DNA from: a virus
Reading direction: 5' to 3' (one strand)
Length of the DNA: 51,853 nucleotides
Virus record (IMG/VR): IMGVR_UViG_3300019360_000015
Span: 1 to 51,853 of that record
The notes below the pieces were generated by a model. It saw only the letters and a list, made by a program, of their open reading frames with translations. It had not been told where the DNA came from and made no database searches. A program made the position numbers and the translations under genes. Positions 12,469-21,044 of this stretch are shown in pieces. Within the stretch, counting starts at the first letter, position 1; every line of letters begins with the position of its first letter.

Positions 12469-15400
12469 TTAATTCGAGACTTCCCAAACCTCCATCGTAC
12501 TATTAGTCAGGAAGGTTGTTGAGTCTGAGTCAGAAGTCGCCTGTGCCCCCTGCACGCGTAAATTTCCAGAGCCATTACAAACAATGGTAGCTTCCCCCCA
12601 CATAGTGCCTCCAGCGCTATCGGTAGTACTTAGTACGAAAGCTATTGGAGTTGTTCCATTTATGGCCGTGAGTCGAGTAGAAGAGCCTGCGATAGCATCA
12701 CCATTAGATTGAGTATCAAACGCCCAACCAGCCCCTAGCGCAGCCGAGGCCGTGGCAGTTCCTGTTAGGGTAATTTTTGCTCCGCCTCCAGTTGATGATG
12801 TCATGTTGTAGAACACGCATACTCTGACCTTATATGTTCTACCTGTAACCAGGTTAACTGTTAGTCCGGTAATATCGGAGAAGGTTGTACTGCTGGTCTT
12901 GGTCAGATCAGACGTAGATCGTACCAGCCCGTAGTACTTAACCTGCCCATTGCCTCTAATCCTGAAAGTTTCGGTGAGCGCCGAGGCGTTATTGACGTTG
13001 GCGAACGCTATATCCGCCGTCCGCGTTGGATGGTTGGAGTCTGTCCACACAGACCGGATATAGGTAGCGTCTTGAGAATCAGCCGCGCCTGTTCCTGAAG
13101 TCTCCAAGCCAAACACTAAGTTACCACCCAAACCTGCCGCCGCCGTTCCATTGCTATTGACGTTGATTCGGAAAACAGTATGAGCTTGATTGGTATTGGA
13201 TGAATTGACATTGAATTGCCCTAAATCAGCCGAGGAGTTGGAGGCGCTGTCTACGCGAAGGCCGACGCGGGAAGTCGAGCCGCTAGCCGCATGTAGTTGG
13301 GCGCTTACCGTTCCAGATGCGGTATTGATGCCTACAGTTTGCCCGTTAGTCGAGCTTAACACTTGAATGGCCGGCGTTGAAAAGGCGTTATTCGTTCTAA
13401 AAGTGATCGTGCCAGTCGTCGCTGGGCCATTAAACACGACATCGGGAACTGAGGAATCGTATTGCAGGAAAAAGTTGCTGCTGCTGGGCGACGCTGTATT
13501 AACCCCGCCCCACATGGCCGGGTACAAAAACCCTCCACCGTTGTCGAAATACCCAAGCAACCACCTCCCATCGGTGCCACTTGCACCACCAGATGCATTC
13601 CCATTAATAAGTATACCGGCGCCAGCCGCACCGTTCGCCAGAGACCGATCAAACCGAGCAATTGGGTTCGTTGAAGTGGTCGCGTTGCTGAAGAGCAACG
13701 TCCCGGTACCCTTGGGAGAGAACGTCCCACCCGCATTGGTATCCCCTCCTGTAATACTCAACGTCGGCGAGTTACCTGTCGCCGCGTTCGCCACTGTGAA
13801 TTCATTCACCGCGCTGGCGGTCGCCGTAATTGCGAATATTTCATTACCATTGATGTCATCAATGCTAGTAATAAACTTTGGCCTAGTAGCTGCTAGAATC
13901 CCACTGTTAAATGTTTGTGTCGCAGTAAATGTCTCGGCTAAGTCCGTACCGGCAATCGTATAACTGGCGTTTTGAGGAGTCAGAACTCTAGTAGTTCCGG
14001 TTGTAAACCCATCTACCTCAAATCTTAATAGTTTAGTGGCATCTACGCTTCCTTTCACCAGAGCCGTTGTTTGATCATCAAAAGGCGGATTAAAGTCTAT
14101 TGATACTCCATTTTCTCTACACCGAAACTTATTTCCTGTAGAGTTATACCAAATATCACCGTTTGATAATGCTGAAGGATCTCCGGAGACGGAGCCAACT
14201 CTTAATGCTGCGCTAGTTGTAGAAGCCGTTGTGTGAACTCGTCCTCCGAATTGCGAAATGGCAGATCCTTCAGTCTTGATGGCGTAGATATTTGTCGCGC
14301 CAGCCGCCGTTGTCGCTATATCTTGAATCCACAGACCATAAGCGTTAGTCAGCGCACCATTTGTTCTATAAACATCTCCAAACAATGCTGCGGAATTGGT
14401 GACAGTACCAGACGATTTATCGTTTTCATTAATTGCAGCTACACCAAGCATATTAACTACATTGCCGGAATTTCCAGCAGATGCGTATGATGCGACGCCA
14501 TAAACAGAAGTAATATTAGCAGTTCCAGACTCCCAGTTGGCGCTTCCTTGAATCTGCGCCCCTGTAATCCTTTCAGTTGTACCACCAATTTGCTCACCCC
14601 AGACAGATGTAAACGTGCCCCAAAGACTATCATTAGCGCTATTACTGACATTAGTAAAAGCCGCCGCTGCGCTGACTAAAGCTGAATTCGTAGAATTCTT
14701 AATGGCGACCTGTAATCCACTATACTTAAAAGAATCAATCTGTGTAGCTGTGAAATTACTCTCAGGAACTCCTATAAATACAAAAGGATCTTCCAGAGTT
14801 TGTCCAACAGGATCATTGAATGTGGCTTGTCCAGCTTGTACCCATAACGCATACTTGTTCGTCAATATTGCATTTGATCCGCTTAGTGGAGCATTGGTTA
14901 TGGCTACTGTCGCTGCTGTAGTGATTGTATCTGAGCTAGTAAACGCATATGTAGGCGCGCTAAATACATATTCTCTTTGTTGAGGAAAGGTTGAGCCTCC
15001 TGCTGTAAACTGTCGAACTACTGACGCTCCTGATCCATTACCGCCAATATAAATTCCTGGAGCTTCGATGTCAGCGGCAAGCGCTGTATCAGCAGGTGTT
15101 GTTAGCGAAAACCATGGTGCGCTTCCTGAAGTTCTGGGAGATGGAGCAAACGTAACCACCCCACCCGATGTTGAATTTGAACCAGGAATTTCTCCTAATA
15201 CATTACCTAAAGCTTCATAAAGAATTCTACCAGTCGAGCCTGAAGTTATCGTAGTTGTTCCAATATTTAATACATTACCACCGCTTAATGAGAGGGGAAT
15301 TTCACCAAGTTTCAGAGCGCTAGTACTATATTTTACCTTGACTTTGATTTTGTCAGCGCTCTCGTCCAGATAGAACGAGAAAGCAGAATTAGAGAGATCG

Positions 15401-16785
15401 CCATCGGCAGGTGCGGAATCAGGCGCAGTGGCGAAAAGCCTATCACCAAGCTCGACCTTGCCTAATCCAGTTCTGATAGCCCAGTTATTAGTTCCGCCAG
15501 CAATGTCCTCCACTTTTAAGCCATATGCGTTTACTAATGTGCCTGCAACATAGGTCAAACCGGCTCGAATAGCCATAAAATCATTGACGTTTGAGAATAC
15601 CTGACCGGCGCAGTTAAGACTGATCATGGTATCTACCATGCCAGAGAATGCTACTGATTGAAAATCTCCACCAGTAACTTGTGATGCGGAATCGCTTCCA
15701 GCCCATAACGTAATCCCTTGTAACCCAGACAAATTTTGATTAGCTCCGCCTGACCCATTTTGAACTAGAAAAGTTAATCCAGAGACGCTCGTTCCACTCT
15801 GTGTGTTCTCTGGTTTCACGTTTAGCAGTACATTAATACCATAAAACTGAGACAAATTCGTTATAGGATCAGCATCAACTGCTACTATAATGCCATTAGC
15901 GAAGTTGGTTGAAAAATCTCCATTTATACTCTCTTGTATGTCAAGGAGCGCAGCCCCAGAAGGGTATGGATAGATAGAACCACCATTGATTGCGCTCTGC
16001 GCTCCAATCGCGGCGTGTTTTGTGGCTCGAAAATTACCATCTAAGGCTAGTAAATCATTTCCATTGTCCCAAGAGAATTCAAGGAGATCATCAATAGTAG
16101 TTCCGTCCGTCGGATAGTATGCGATCTTACCGGCTAGCCCGTCATTAATTGTCCCTGATCCTCCTCCAGTTTGCCACGAAGGGATACCAGAAGATACTGT
16201 GAGAACTTGCGCATTGGTCCCAATTCCTAATCGGGCAAAATTCCCACTAGAATTCCTGTAATAAATATCTCCGGTAGCATCTGATCCTAGATTAATTATA
16301 GGACTTGTTAATGTTTTGTTTGTGAGAGTTTGTGAACCAGTCAGAGTAGCAACGTCTGATCCAATATCTAAAGTGGGGGTTCCTAATACCCCGTCTCCAT
16401 TTGTAACTGTAATCCTATTTGATGTTCCGACTATTGTCCTAGATATAGTAGTATTCAGAGCAGTTCTAACCAATAACCCATTTGAACCAGGATCAGTTAA
16501 ACCACCTCCACCACTACCAGTTTGCCATTCCATCCTATTAGTAATTGCATTATATGCTAGGCTTTTTCCGTCTTGGGCAGGACCGTCTATTTGCTTTCCC
16601 ATTAATGCATTGGCGTTTAAAAGTTGGCTTATAGACAAAGTTTCTACGCCTTCTTCAATTTCAGCATCAGATGTGGGAATCTCGCCCAACGAATCAATAA
16701 TCGTCCAAATGTCGCCGTTTCTTAGGAGAACAGTTTGGCCATTTGATATTAATAATTCAATTTGAGATTTTGTCAGTACAGCCAT
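12469..16785 (-). CDS. Large tail-fibre-like protein, 1438 aa
   Basis: Probable receptor-binding fibre. Residues 1-55 are the anchor module shared with two other proteins (LISNGQTVLLRNGDIWTI, GEIPTSDAE, GVETLSISQ). There follow a Gly-rich hinge, a TLTGSQTLTNKTLTSP segment of the kind common in fibre shafts, and a long array of beta-rich repeats with the recurring pattern N-A-Y-G-L/K-x-x-D-I (near residues 425, 650 and 860). The C-terminus (TFLTNSTMEVWEVSN) is likely the exposed tip. The gene is on the strand opposite to the main structural operon and has its own consensus promoter. Long open frames on the other strand inside it are shadows. Confidence 0.75.
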   Translation of the reverse strand: MAVLTKSQIELLISNGQTVLLRNGDIWTIIDSLGEIPTSDAEIEEGVETLSISQLLNANALMGKQIDGPAQDGKSLAYNAITNRMEWQTGSGGGGLTDPGSNGLLVRTALNTTISRTIVGTSNRITVTNGDGVLGTPTLDIGSDVATLTGSQTLTNKTLTSPIINLGSDATGDIYYRNSSGNFARLGIGTNAQVLTVSSGIPSWQTGGGSGTINDGLAGKIAYYPTDGTTIDDLLEFSWDNGNDLLALDGNFRATKHAAIGAQSAINGGSIYPYPSGAALLDIQESINGDFSTNFANGIIVAVDADPITNLSQFYGINVLLNVKPENTQSGTSVSGLTFLVQNGSGGANQNLSGLQGITLWAGSDSASQVTGGDFQSVAFSGMVDTMISLNCAGQVFSNVNDFMAIRAGLTYVAGTLVNAYGLKVEDIAGGTNNWAIRTGLGKVELGDRLFATAPDSAPADGDLSNSAFSFYLDESADKIKVKVKYSTSALKLGEIPLSLSGGNVLNIGTTTITSGSTGRILYEALGNVLGEIPGSNSTSGGVVTFAPSPRTSGSAPWFSLTTPADTALAADIEAPGIYIGGNGSGASVVRQFTAGGSTFPQQREYVFSAPTYAFTSSDTITTAATVAITNAPLSGSNAILTNKYALWVQAGQATFNDPVGQTLEDPFVFIGVPESNFTATQIDSFKYSGLQVAIKNSTNSALVSAAAAFTNVSNSANDSLWGTFTSVWGEQIGGTTERITGAQIQGSANWESGTANITSVYGVASYASAGNSGNVVNMLGVAAINENDKSSGTVTNSAALFGDVYRTNGALTNAYGLWIQDIATTAAGATNIYAIKTEGSAISQFGGRVHTTASTTSAALRVGSVSGDPSALSNGDIWYNSTGNKFRCRENGVSIDFNPPFDDQTTALVKGSVDATKLLRFEVDGFTTGTTRVLTPQNASYTIAGTDLAETFTATQTFNSGILAATRPKFITSIDDINGNEIFAITATASAVNEFTVANAATGNSPTLSITGGDTNAGGTFSPKGTGTLLFSNATTSTNPIARFDRSLANGAAGAGILINGNASGGASGTDGRWLLGYFDNGGGFLYPAMWGGVNTASPSSSNFFLQYDSSVPDVVFNGPATTGTITFRTNNAFSTPAIQVLSSTNGQTVGINTASGTVSAQLHAASGSTSRVGLRVDSASNSSADLGQFNVNSSNTNQAHTVFRINVNSNGTAAAGLGGNLVFGLETSGTGAADSQDATYIRSVWTDSNHPTRTADIAFANVNNASALTETFRIRGNGQVKYYGLVRSTSDLTKTSSTTFSDITGLTVNLVTGRTYKVRVCVFYNMTSSTGGGAKITLTGTATASAALGAGWAFDTQSNGDAIAGSSTRLTAINGTTPIAFVLSTTDSAGGTMWGEATIVCNGSGNLRVQGAQATSDSDSTTFLTNSTMEVWEVSN

Positions 16786-16826
16786 GGTTTGTCCCCGTAT
16801 TCTGGATTGATTTTTATGAAAAACTA

Positions 16827-16855
16827 ATTATATCAAAAATCCTCCATTAAGTCAA
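16827..16855 (-). promoter_or_regulatory. Leftward promoter of the fibre gene
   Basis: Minus strand -35 TTGACT (16850-16855), 17-bp spacer, -10 TATAAT (16827-16832). The leader is about 40 nt; a clear Shine-Dalgarno is lacking (CGGGGACAAACC before ATG 16785). Confidence 0.8.
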
Positions 16856-16882
16856 TTGTTTATCAGTACTTGAAAATAGGAC

Positions 16883-16911
16883 TTGACATTTAAATCTTTA
16901 TCAGTTAGAAT
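16883..16911 (+). promoter_or_regulatory. Promoter of structured RNA A
   Basis: -35 TTGACA (16883-16888), 17-bp spacer, -10 TAGAAT (16906-16911). Transcription should begin near 16918. The next rightward gene starts 1.57 kb away, so the direct product is a non-coding RNA. Confidence 0.8.
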
Positions 16912-16917
16912 AAAGAC

Positions 16918-17405
16918 TCGAACATAAAGAATTGCTCTTTTCCAATTTGGAAAATATCTTCAACGTTGTAAGGGCTGAGGTTGCCGTACAAGAAGTCGAG
17001 TTCGTCGGAACCAAAAAAATCCTGTACTCTCTATGTCTGCAACAAACTTCCAAATAAGCTAGAACCAATTAAGAATTGAGTTTCAGAAAAGTTTTAGACG
17101 AAAGTTAGGGAAAAATGCATAGACTGAAGAGAATTTGACCCTCCTCCTTGCAAGCAACGTTGTAAAAATAAATATATTCTAATTGCAAGATTACACCATG
17201 AATTAGTAAGTTAGGGTATCGGGCCGTTACCGAGAGAGCAAGTAGGTAATAAACCGCGCAAGGGAACCGGCAAGTAAACGACCGAAGGGGCCTATACTTA
17301 AAATCTTTTGAGTATGTCTTTTTTGGAAAAAATTTTTACTTTCGACCAGAGGGCTGGTCAAAGTGTCACTTCTCTCAGCTAACCTACCTTAAACAAATTA
17401 TTTAT
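16918..17405 (+). ncRNA. Large structured RNA candidate A
   Basis: About 490 nt without a credible ORF, behind a consensus promoter. Visible stems: TTTTCCA / TGGAAAA near 16940; GGTTGCCG pairing with CGGAACC (16979-17013); a closing stem GTAT-GGCC / GGCC-ATAC around 17217-17296 with GTTACC / GGTAAT inside; and ACTTT-GACCA / TGGTC-AAAGT (17338-17363). The 3' end reads GTGTCACTT...TTAAACAAATTATTTATTAT. The 5' GCTCTTTT-hairpin-TGAGGTTG block, the ACGACCGAAGGGG block and the 3' end recur in RNA B. Size and neighbours resemble the ornate phage RNAs GOLLD and ROOL, but I cannot match it to either. Confidence 0.65.
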
Positions 17406-17740
17406 TATCATAATTTACAATAAAAAAGTTATCTAATTAACAATTCTCCTTTTTAGATGATTTTAGGGAATGATTAGGAGGTAGATGATCTAGATATTAT
17501 GGGCAATAATATAACTAATTTTAATTCTTGATTGTAACATGGGATTTAAATAGTGTAAATAATAGGTTTATAGATCATAATAAGGACTAGATAATAAACA
17601 AAATCTAATTAGAATTAAGATTCAAAATTAGAATTATTGATTGCTAAATAATGAATAGGAGCGTCTAGTTGACATTTAAGGACAGAAATGCTTAAAAACA
17701 AGGGATGGAAAAAGAGATGATTTTGTGAGATGATACGCTC
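17406..17740. other. AT-rich spacer between the two RNAs
   Basis: No gene, strong hairpin or terminator is seen. A TTGACA at 17669-17674 lacks a good -10 box at the right distance. Confidence 0.5.
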
Positions 17741-17769
17741 TTGACAGATTAATTCTTCTGTGCTAAGAT
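17741..17769 (+). promoter_or_regulatory. Promoter of structured RNA B
   Basis: -35 TTGACA (17741-17746), 17-bp spacer, -10 TAAGAT (17764-17769); expected start near 17776. Confidence 0.8.
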
Positions 17770-17775
17770 ATTCTT

Positions 17776-18250
17776 TGATAAATAATGAACTTATTTATTA
17801 TGCTCTTTTAGATCATTAAGCTGGATAGAAAATGATCACTCCGTTTGGATGTGAGGTTGTCCGATTATTAAAACGAACCTGGGAAGTCATACACCCCAGA
17901 TAGTAATTTTAATAGCTTAAGCAAAATTTCCAAGTTAATCTTTGTCATTTCCTACTTAGGATAAAAAAGATTCGGGCCGATAGGCGGCATCAAACTCCTT
18001 CATACTATTATATGAAAGCCGAAAAAGTGTTGTAACCGGGAAGCTTAAGTACCTCTTTAGTGGGACGGAGTATAAATATTTGACCGTGCGCCGAACAGCT
18101 TTAGGCGTATACACAGGCCACTAAACAATAGGACTAGTTAAAAACGACCGACGGGGGGTCAGCTTTCGTTTTGTTTTTACTAATAGACGGTGTATGTCTA
18201 TTAGTGTCCACTCCCTCCGAAAAGTCACCTTTACCTTAATTATTTATTAT
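17776..18250 (+). ncRNA. Large structured RNA candidate B, paralogue of A
   Basis: About 475 nt without a gene. Stems: ATAAATAA / TTATTTAT (17779-17799); GATCATT / AATGATC (17811-17837); AGGTT / AACCT (17854-17880); CTTCATA / TATGAAAG (17998-18018); GCGCC / GGCGT (18089-18109); TGACC / GGTCA closing a domain (18082-18161); and a perfect 10-bp stem ACTAATAGAC / GTCTATTAGT (18180-18206). It shares with RNA A the order GCTCTTTT, hairpin, TGAGGTTG-stem, AAACGACCGA-GGGG, terminal hairpin, GTGTC and a 3' end ACCTTAA...ATTATTTATTAT. No ORF or known RNA family was recognised. Confidence 0.65.
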
Positions 18251-18429
18251 ATAAATTGCCTGATAAGGTAGTAGGATCAAGAATTTAGATAAGATAAAAA
18301 ATCTATTTTAAAAAATCTACTTTTAGGATCTACTTAAAAAAGTTGGGCAAAAATAAGCATTAAAACTAATCTGATCTAAGATCCAACTTAATAATTCCTC
18401 TCCTACCATTAAATAATACCAAATAAATA

Positions 18430-18457
18430 TTGACTTTTCCGGAAAAATGAATAATAA
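18430..18457 (+). promoter_or_regulatory. Promoter with palindromic spacer
   Basis: -35 TTGACT (18430-18435), 16-bp spacer, -10 TAATAA (18452-18457). The spacer holds the 12-bp palindrome TTTTCCGGAAAA (18435-18446), a possible operator. The stretch 18251-18429 has no gene; it contains CTACTTT-like repeats near 18318 and 18332. Confidence 0.6.
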
Positions 18458-18481
18458 TGCCCAGTGAAAGGATATTGCTAA

Positions 18482-18979
18482 ATGTCTGCAAATAAAGGAT
18501 TTAATAGAAAACATTGGCGTGGCGGCCAGGATAGGCATTTATATCCTATTCCGCCAAAAGATGGAAGGATTTTTTATATTGCTATCCACTTGCCTAGAAA
18601 TCCAGGTAATGGAGTATTTTATTGGGCTGAGGTAAGCCAGGTTGGAAACCTTTTGGCCGAATTTGGATGTAGAGTCTCCTCAATCACTAATAACAGGATG
18701 GAAGTTCTGGGTTTAATAGATATAATTGAAAAACATAAAGAGTGTAATAATTTTGTTGTTTATTCCAGTAGTCAATATTTGGTTAATGGCGTAAATGCTT
18801 GGATGTTTAAATGGAAAAAGAAAAATTTTTCCAAAATTAAAAATCCCGATTTATGGTCAAAACTTTATTCCGCTCTTCTTGGCAAGAAAATCACAATGCG
18901 CTGGGTTAAATCTCTTAGTGGTAATAAATGGAATGATTATACTTATATAAAAGCTATGGAAATGTATTACGATTCTTGA
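18482..18979 (+). CDS. RNase H-fold protein lacking catalytic residues
   Basis: The 165 residues align along their length with RNase HI: RNPGNG (39-44), SITNNRMEVLGLI (68-79), VVYSSSQYLVNGVNAWMFKWKK (92-113), KNPDLWSKL and MRWVKSLSGNKWNDYTY (139-155). Of the DEDD active site only the Glu (E74 in TNNRME) remains. The first Asp is Ala34, the Asp of Y-T-D-S-Q-Y is Ser96, the His loop is Leu145 and the last Asp is Tyr155. It should therefore not cleave RNA-DNA hybrids but may still bind them. It lies just downstream of the two structured RNAs and has AAAGGA upstream. A binding or capping role for hybrids or the RNAs is inference. Confidence 0.75.
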   Translation: MSANKGFNRKHWRGGQDRHLYPIPPKDGRIFYIAIHLPRNPGNGVFYWAEVSQVGNLLAEFGCRVSSITNNRMEVLGLIDIIEKHKECNNFVVYSSSQYLVNGVNAWMFKWKKKNFSKIKNPDLWSKLYSALLGKKITMRWVKSLSGNKWNDYTYIKAMEMYYDS

Positions 18980-19012
18980 GCAAGAAAGTTAAAGCCCTTT
19001 AGCCTTTGTATC

Positions 19013-19432
19013 TCATGGCCAAGATTCCTCACTATTAACCCCATCCCTAGTTGTATAGATGATTTCTTCGATTCCGGAAAGTTGAATGGCAATTCTACAG
19101 ATTTCACAAGGACAAGCTAACGCCAAAGAGCCATTTTTATTGAATCTGATTATAAAGATTTTTGACGCATTTTCAATAGGTTTAATTTTCCTATTCCTGA
19201 TAATTCTAGCTAATGCCGCAATTTCAGAATGCAAGAATATCCTACTTCTATTCTTGGTCATAGCCGCTATCCTTGCCTGAAGACTGTGGGTTTTTGAATA
19301 AGAATTATAACCAGTTGCAATAATTCTATATTTTGAATCCAAGACATAGGATACAAGACAATGCCTTTTGTCTTTCATGGTCAAAAAGTCTTTCCTTGCC
19401 TTTTCAATCAGCTTTTTTATTTTCTTATTCAT
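19013..19432 (-). CDS. Cytidine/dCMP deaminase-like protein
   Basis: A 139-residue member of the zinc-dependent nucleoside deaminase fold: LHSEIAAL (H68, catalytic E70) and PCEIC (C109, C112) supply the usual zinc ligands, with alpha/beta elements IIATGYNS and KIFIIRFNKNG between. Phage dCMP deaminases feed dUMP into dTTP synthesis, but this short protein lacks a clear substrate signature, so free cytidine, deoxycytidylate or nucleic acid are all possible. The start at 19432 lies 6 nt behind a -10 box (TTGACA, 16 bp, TATTCT), implying a leaderless mRNA. Expressed divergently from the gene at 19503. Confidence 0.75.
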   Translation of the reverse strand: MNKKIKKLIEKARKDFLTMKDKRHCLVSYVLDSKYRIIATGYNSYSKTHSLQARIAAMTKNRSRIFLHSEIAALARIIRNRKIKPIENASKIFIIRFNKNGSLALACPCEICRIAIQLSGIEEIIYTTRDGVNSEESWP

Positions 19433-19438
19433 GGGGCC

Positions 19439-19496
19439 AGAATACCAGATTCATTTTTGTTGTCAACTTGACTTTTTGGCTGTTATATGTTAATAA
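19439..19496. promoter_or_regulatory. Back-to-back promoters, both leaderless
   Basis: Leftward: -35 TTGACA (19461-19466), 16-bp spacer, -10 TATTCT (19439-19444), 6 nt to ATG 19432. Rightward: -35 TTGACT (19468-19473), 17-bp spacer, -10 TAATAA (19491-19496), 6 nt to ATG 19503. The two -35 boxes are one base apart, so only one polymerase can bind at a time. Confidence 0.7.
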
Positions 19497-19502
19497 TAAA
19501 CC

Positions 19503-19709
19503 ATGAAAAGATTCTGTCTTAGTTGTGACAAAGTTACATCTCATAATAGGGCAGGTGTGTGTACAATTTGTAAATTTGTTTCATTGCAATTGGAAAGGCA
19601 GGAACTTAATAAATCAAAAGAAAATGTGAATAGTTATTTATTATTGATCATTATGCTTTTGCTGTTTTCTGTTGTAATTTTAACGATTATAGCTTTTTTC
19701 TCTGATTGA
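19503..19709 (+). CDS. Zinc-ribbon membrane protein, 68 aa
   Basis: MKRFCLSCDKVTSH...GVCTICKF shows two CxxC pairs (5-8 and 20-23), a small zinc ribbon, followed by a charged linker and one C-terminal membrane helix (LLLIIMLLLFSVVILTII). The -10 box ends 6 nt before the ATG and there is no Shine-Dalgarno, so the mRNA should be leaderless. Probably a membrane-tethered adaptor; the partner is unknown. Confidence 0.6.
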   Translation: MKRFCLSCDKVTSHNRAGVCTICKFVSLQLERQELNKSKENVNSYLLLIIMLLLFSVVILTIIAFFSD

Positions 19710-19732
19710 ATTGAAATTAGGTTGAAATAATT

Positions 19733-20386
19733 ATGAATAATCACGATCATATAACATTTGTTTTAGACCGTAGTGGATCAATGGCGAGTATAAGAAGAGC
19801 AACTATTGACGGCTCAAATAATTTTATTGAATCTCAAAAACTTGGCGATGCTAGTTTTACTTTGATCCAATTTGATGATGAGTACGAGATACTTTACGAT
19901 TCCGTTAACATTAAAGATGTTCCGAAATTAAGCAATGAAACATTCTTTCCAAGAGGGACTACAGCTTTACTAGGGGCGATAGGTAGAGCAATTGATGAGA
20001 CAGGCGCGAAACTTGCCGCTTTGCCCAAATTAAAAAGACCAAGAAAGGTTTATTTTATTGTAAACACTGATGGTCGAGAAAACGCATCTCAATCTTGTTC
20101 TTGGTCAGAGCAATATACTTTGAAAAAAGTGAATGATATGATAAATCATCAGAAATCTGTTTATAACTGGGAGTTTATCTTTCTTGGCGCGAACCAAGAT
20201 GCAATCGCTTCAGCATCAAGTATTGGAATTAGCCCAGAGTGTTCAATTACCTATACTTCAAACGAACATGGAGTAGAAAATCTTTATGATATTGTTTCAC
20301 AGAACTTAATAAGAGCTAGACTTTCAAATACAGGGTTTAATTTCACAGACCAAGATAGAATTAAAATGAAAGCTAGTAGAAAGTGA
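19733..20386 (+). CDS. von Willebrand factor A domain protein
   Basis: The 217 residues make a single vWA domain with an intact metal-binding MIDAS: LDRSGSM (D12, S14, S16), RGTTALLGAI (Thr near residue 76) and NTDGREN (Asp near 110). vWA domains hold a divalent ion and mediate protein contacts. Related stand-alone proteins occur in other phages and in TerY-type bacterial stress or defence clusters. No partner ATPase is next to it. It lies upstream of the terminase genes; its role is unknown. Confidence 0.8.
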   Translation: MNNHDHITFVLDRSGSMASIRRATIDGSNNFIESQKLGDASFTLIQFDDEYEILYDSVNIKDVPKLSNETFFPRGTTALLGAIGRAIDETGAKLAALPKLKRPRKVYFIVNTDGRENASQSCSWSEQYTLKKVNDMINHQKSVYNWEFIFLGANQDAIASASSIGISPECSITYTSNEHGVENLYDIVSQNLIRARLSNTGFNFTDQDRIKMKASRK

Positions 20387-20435
20387 TGCAATTAAGATTT
20401 GTCACCATTAACGCTTGGTCAAATAAGATAAAAAT

Positions 20436-21044
20436 ATGTCGACCTATTTAGTTAGAACTAAACAAGCTATAGAGATAGATAGGGATAGAATTAGAGAATT
20501 AGTCTTAAAGAATAAATCCGCCAGGGAAATTGCTAAGGATCTTAATATTCCTCTTCCCACAGTAATTTCAGATATAAAGGTAATAGTGAAAAGATGGAAG
20601 GAAGAAGTTCCTGATTTTACTCTTATGAGGGGACAGCAGCTTGATAGGTTGAATTTAATGGAAAAAGAGCTTTGGAACGCATGGGAGAAATCAAAAGAAC
20701 AGGCTGGTAAGTCTACTCTAACTATACGGAATGGGCAAAACCCTACAGGTAGAATTGAGACATCAATAGATGAAACTCCCGGTGATGTAAAGTATGTAGA
20801 ACAGATTATGAAAACAGTCCAAGAGAGAAACAAACTTCTTGGAATGTATGCTGCTACAAAAATCCAATCTGAAGTCACGGTTAAAAGAGATGATAGCGCT
20901 ATAAGAGAAGAGGTTTTGAACATTATTGAGGAAGCCAGAAAAAGAAGTCTTAGAAATACGGAAATTATTCAAACTATAGAAACTTCAGCAGGAGACTATG
21001 TTCCTGTAGACTCTCAAAAACAGCTCCCGGAAACTAATGATTAA
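20436..21044 (+). CDS. Terminase small subunit (probable)
   Basis: DNA-recognition subunit of the packaging motor. Residues 14-55 contain a helix-turn-helix (SAREIAKDLNIPLPTVISDI), followed by a helical middle and KYVEQIMKTVQERNKLLGMYA near 130, typical of the oligomerisation region of small terminases. The 202-residue length is normal. It stands 1.9 kb before the large subunit, separated by nucleotide-metabolism genes. TAAGAT lies 6 nt before the ATG, so the mRNA may be leaderless, though the -35 is poor. Confidence 0.7.
   Translation: MSTYLVRTKQAIEIDRDRIRELVLKNKSAREIAKDLNIPLPTVISDIKVIVKRWKEEVPDFTLMRGQQLDRLNLMEKELWNAWEKSKEQAGKSTLTIRNGQNPTGRIETSIDETPGDVKYVEQIMKTVQERNKLLGMYAATKIQSEVTVKRDDSAIREEVLNIIEEARKRSLRNTEIIQTIETSAGDYVPVDSQKQLPETND

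Noticed and set aside
13367-13963. Long open frames on the strand opposite the fibre gene (also 14615-14983 and 16316-16765)
   Set aside because: They are shadows of a well-supported 1438-codon gene with no start signals of their own.
17669-17674. Additional TTGACA between the two RNAs
   Set aside because: No acceptable -10 box at 16-18 bp.
16918-18250. Group I or II intron, tmRNA or RNase P RNA as identity of the structured RNAs
   Set aside because: I see none of their conserved core sequences in either copy.
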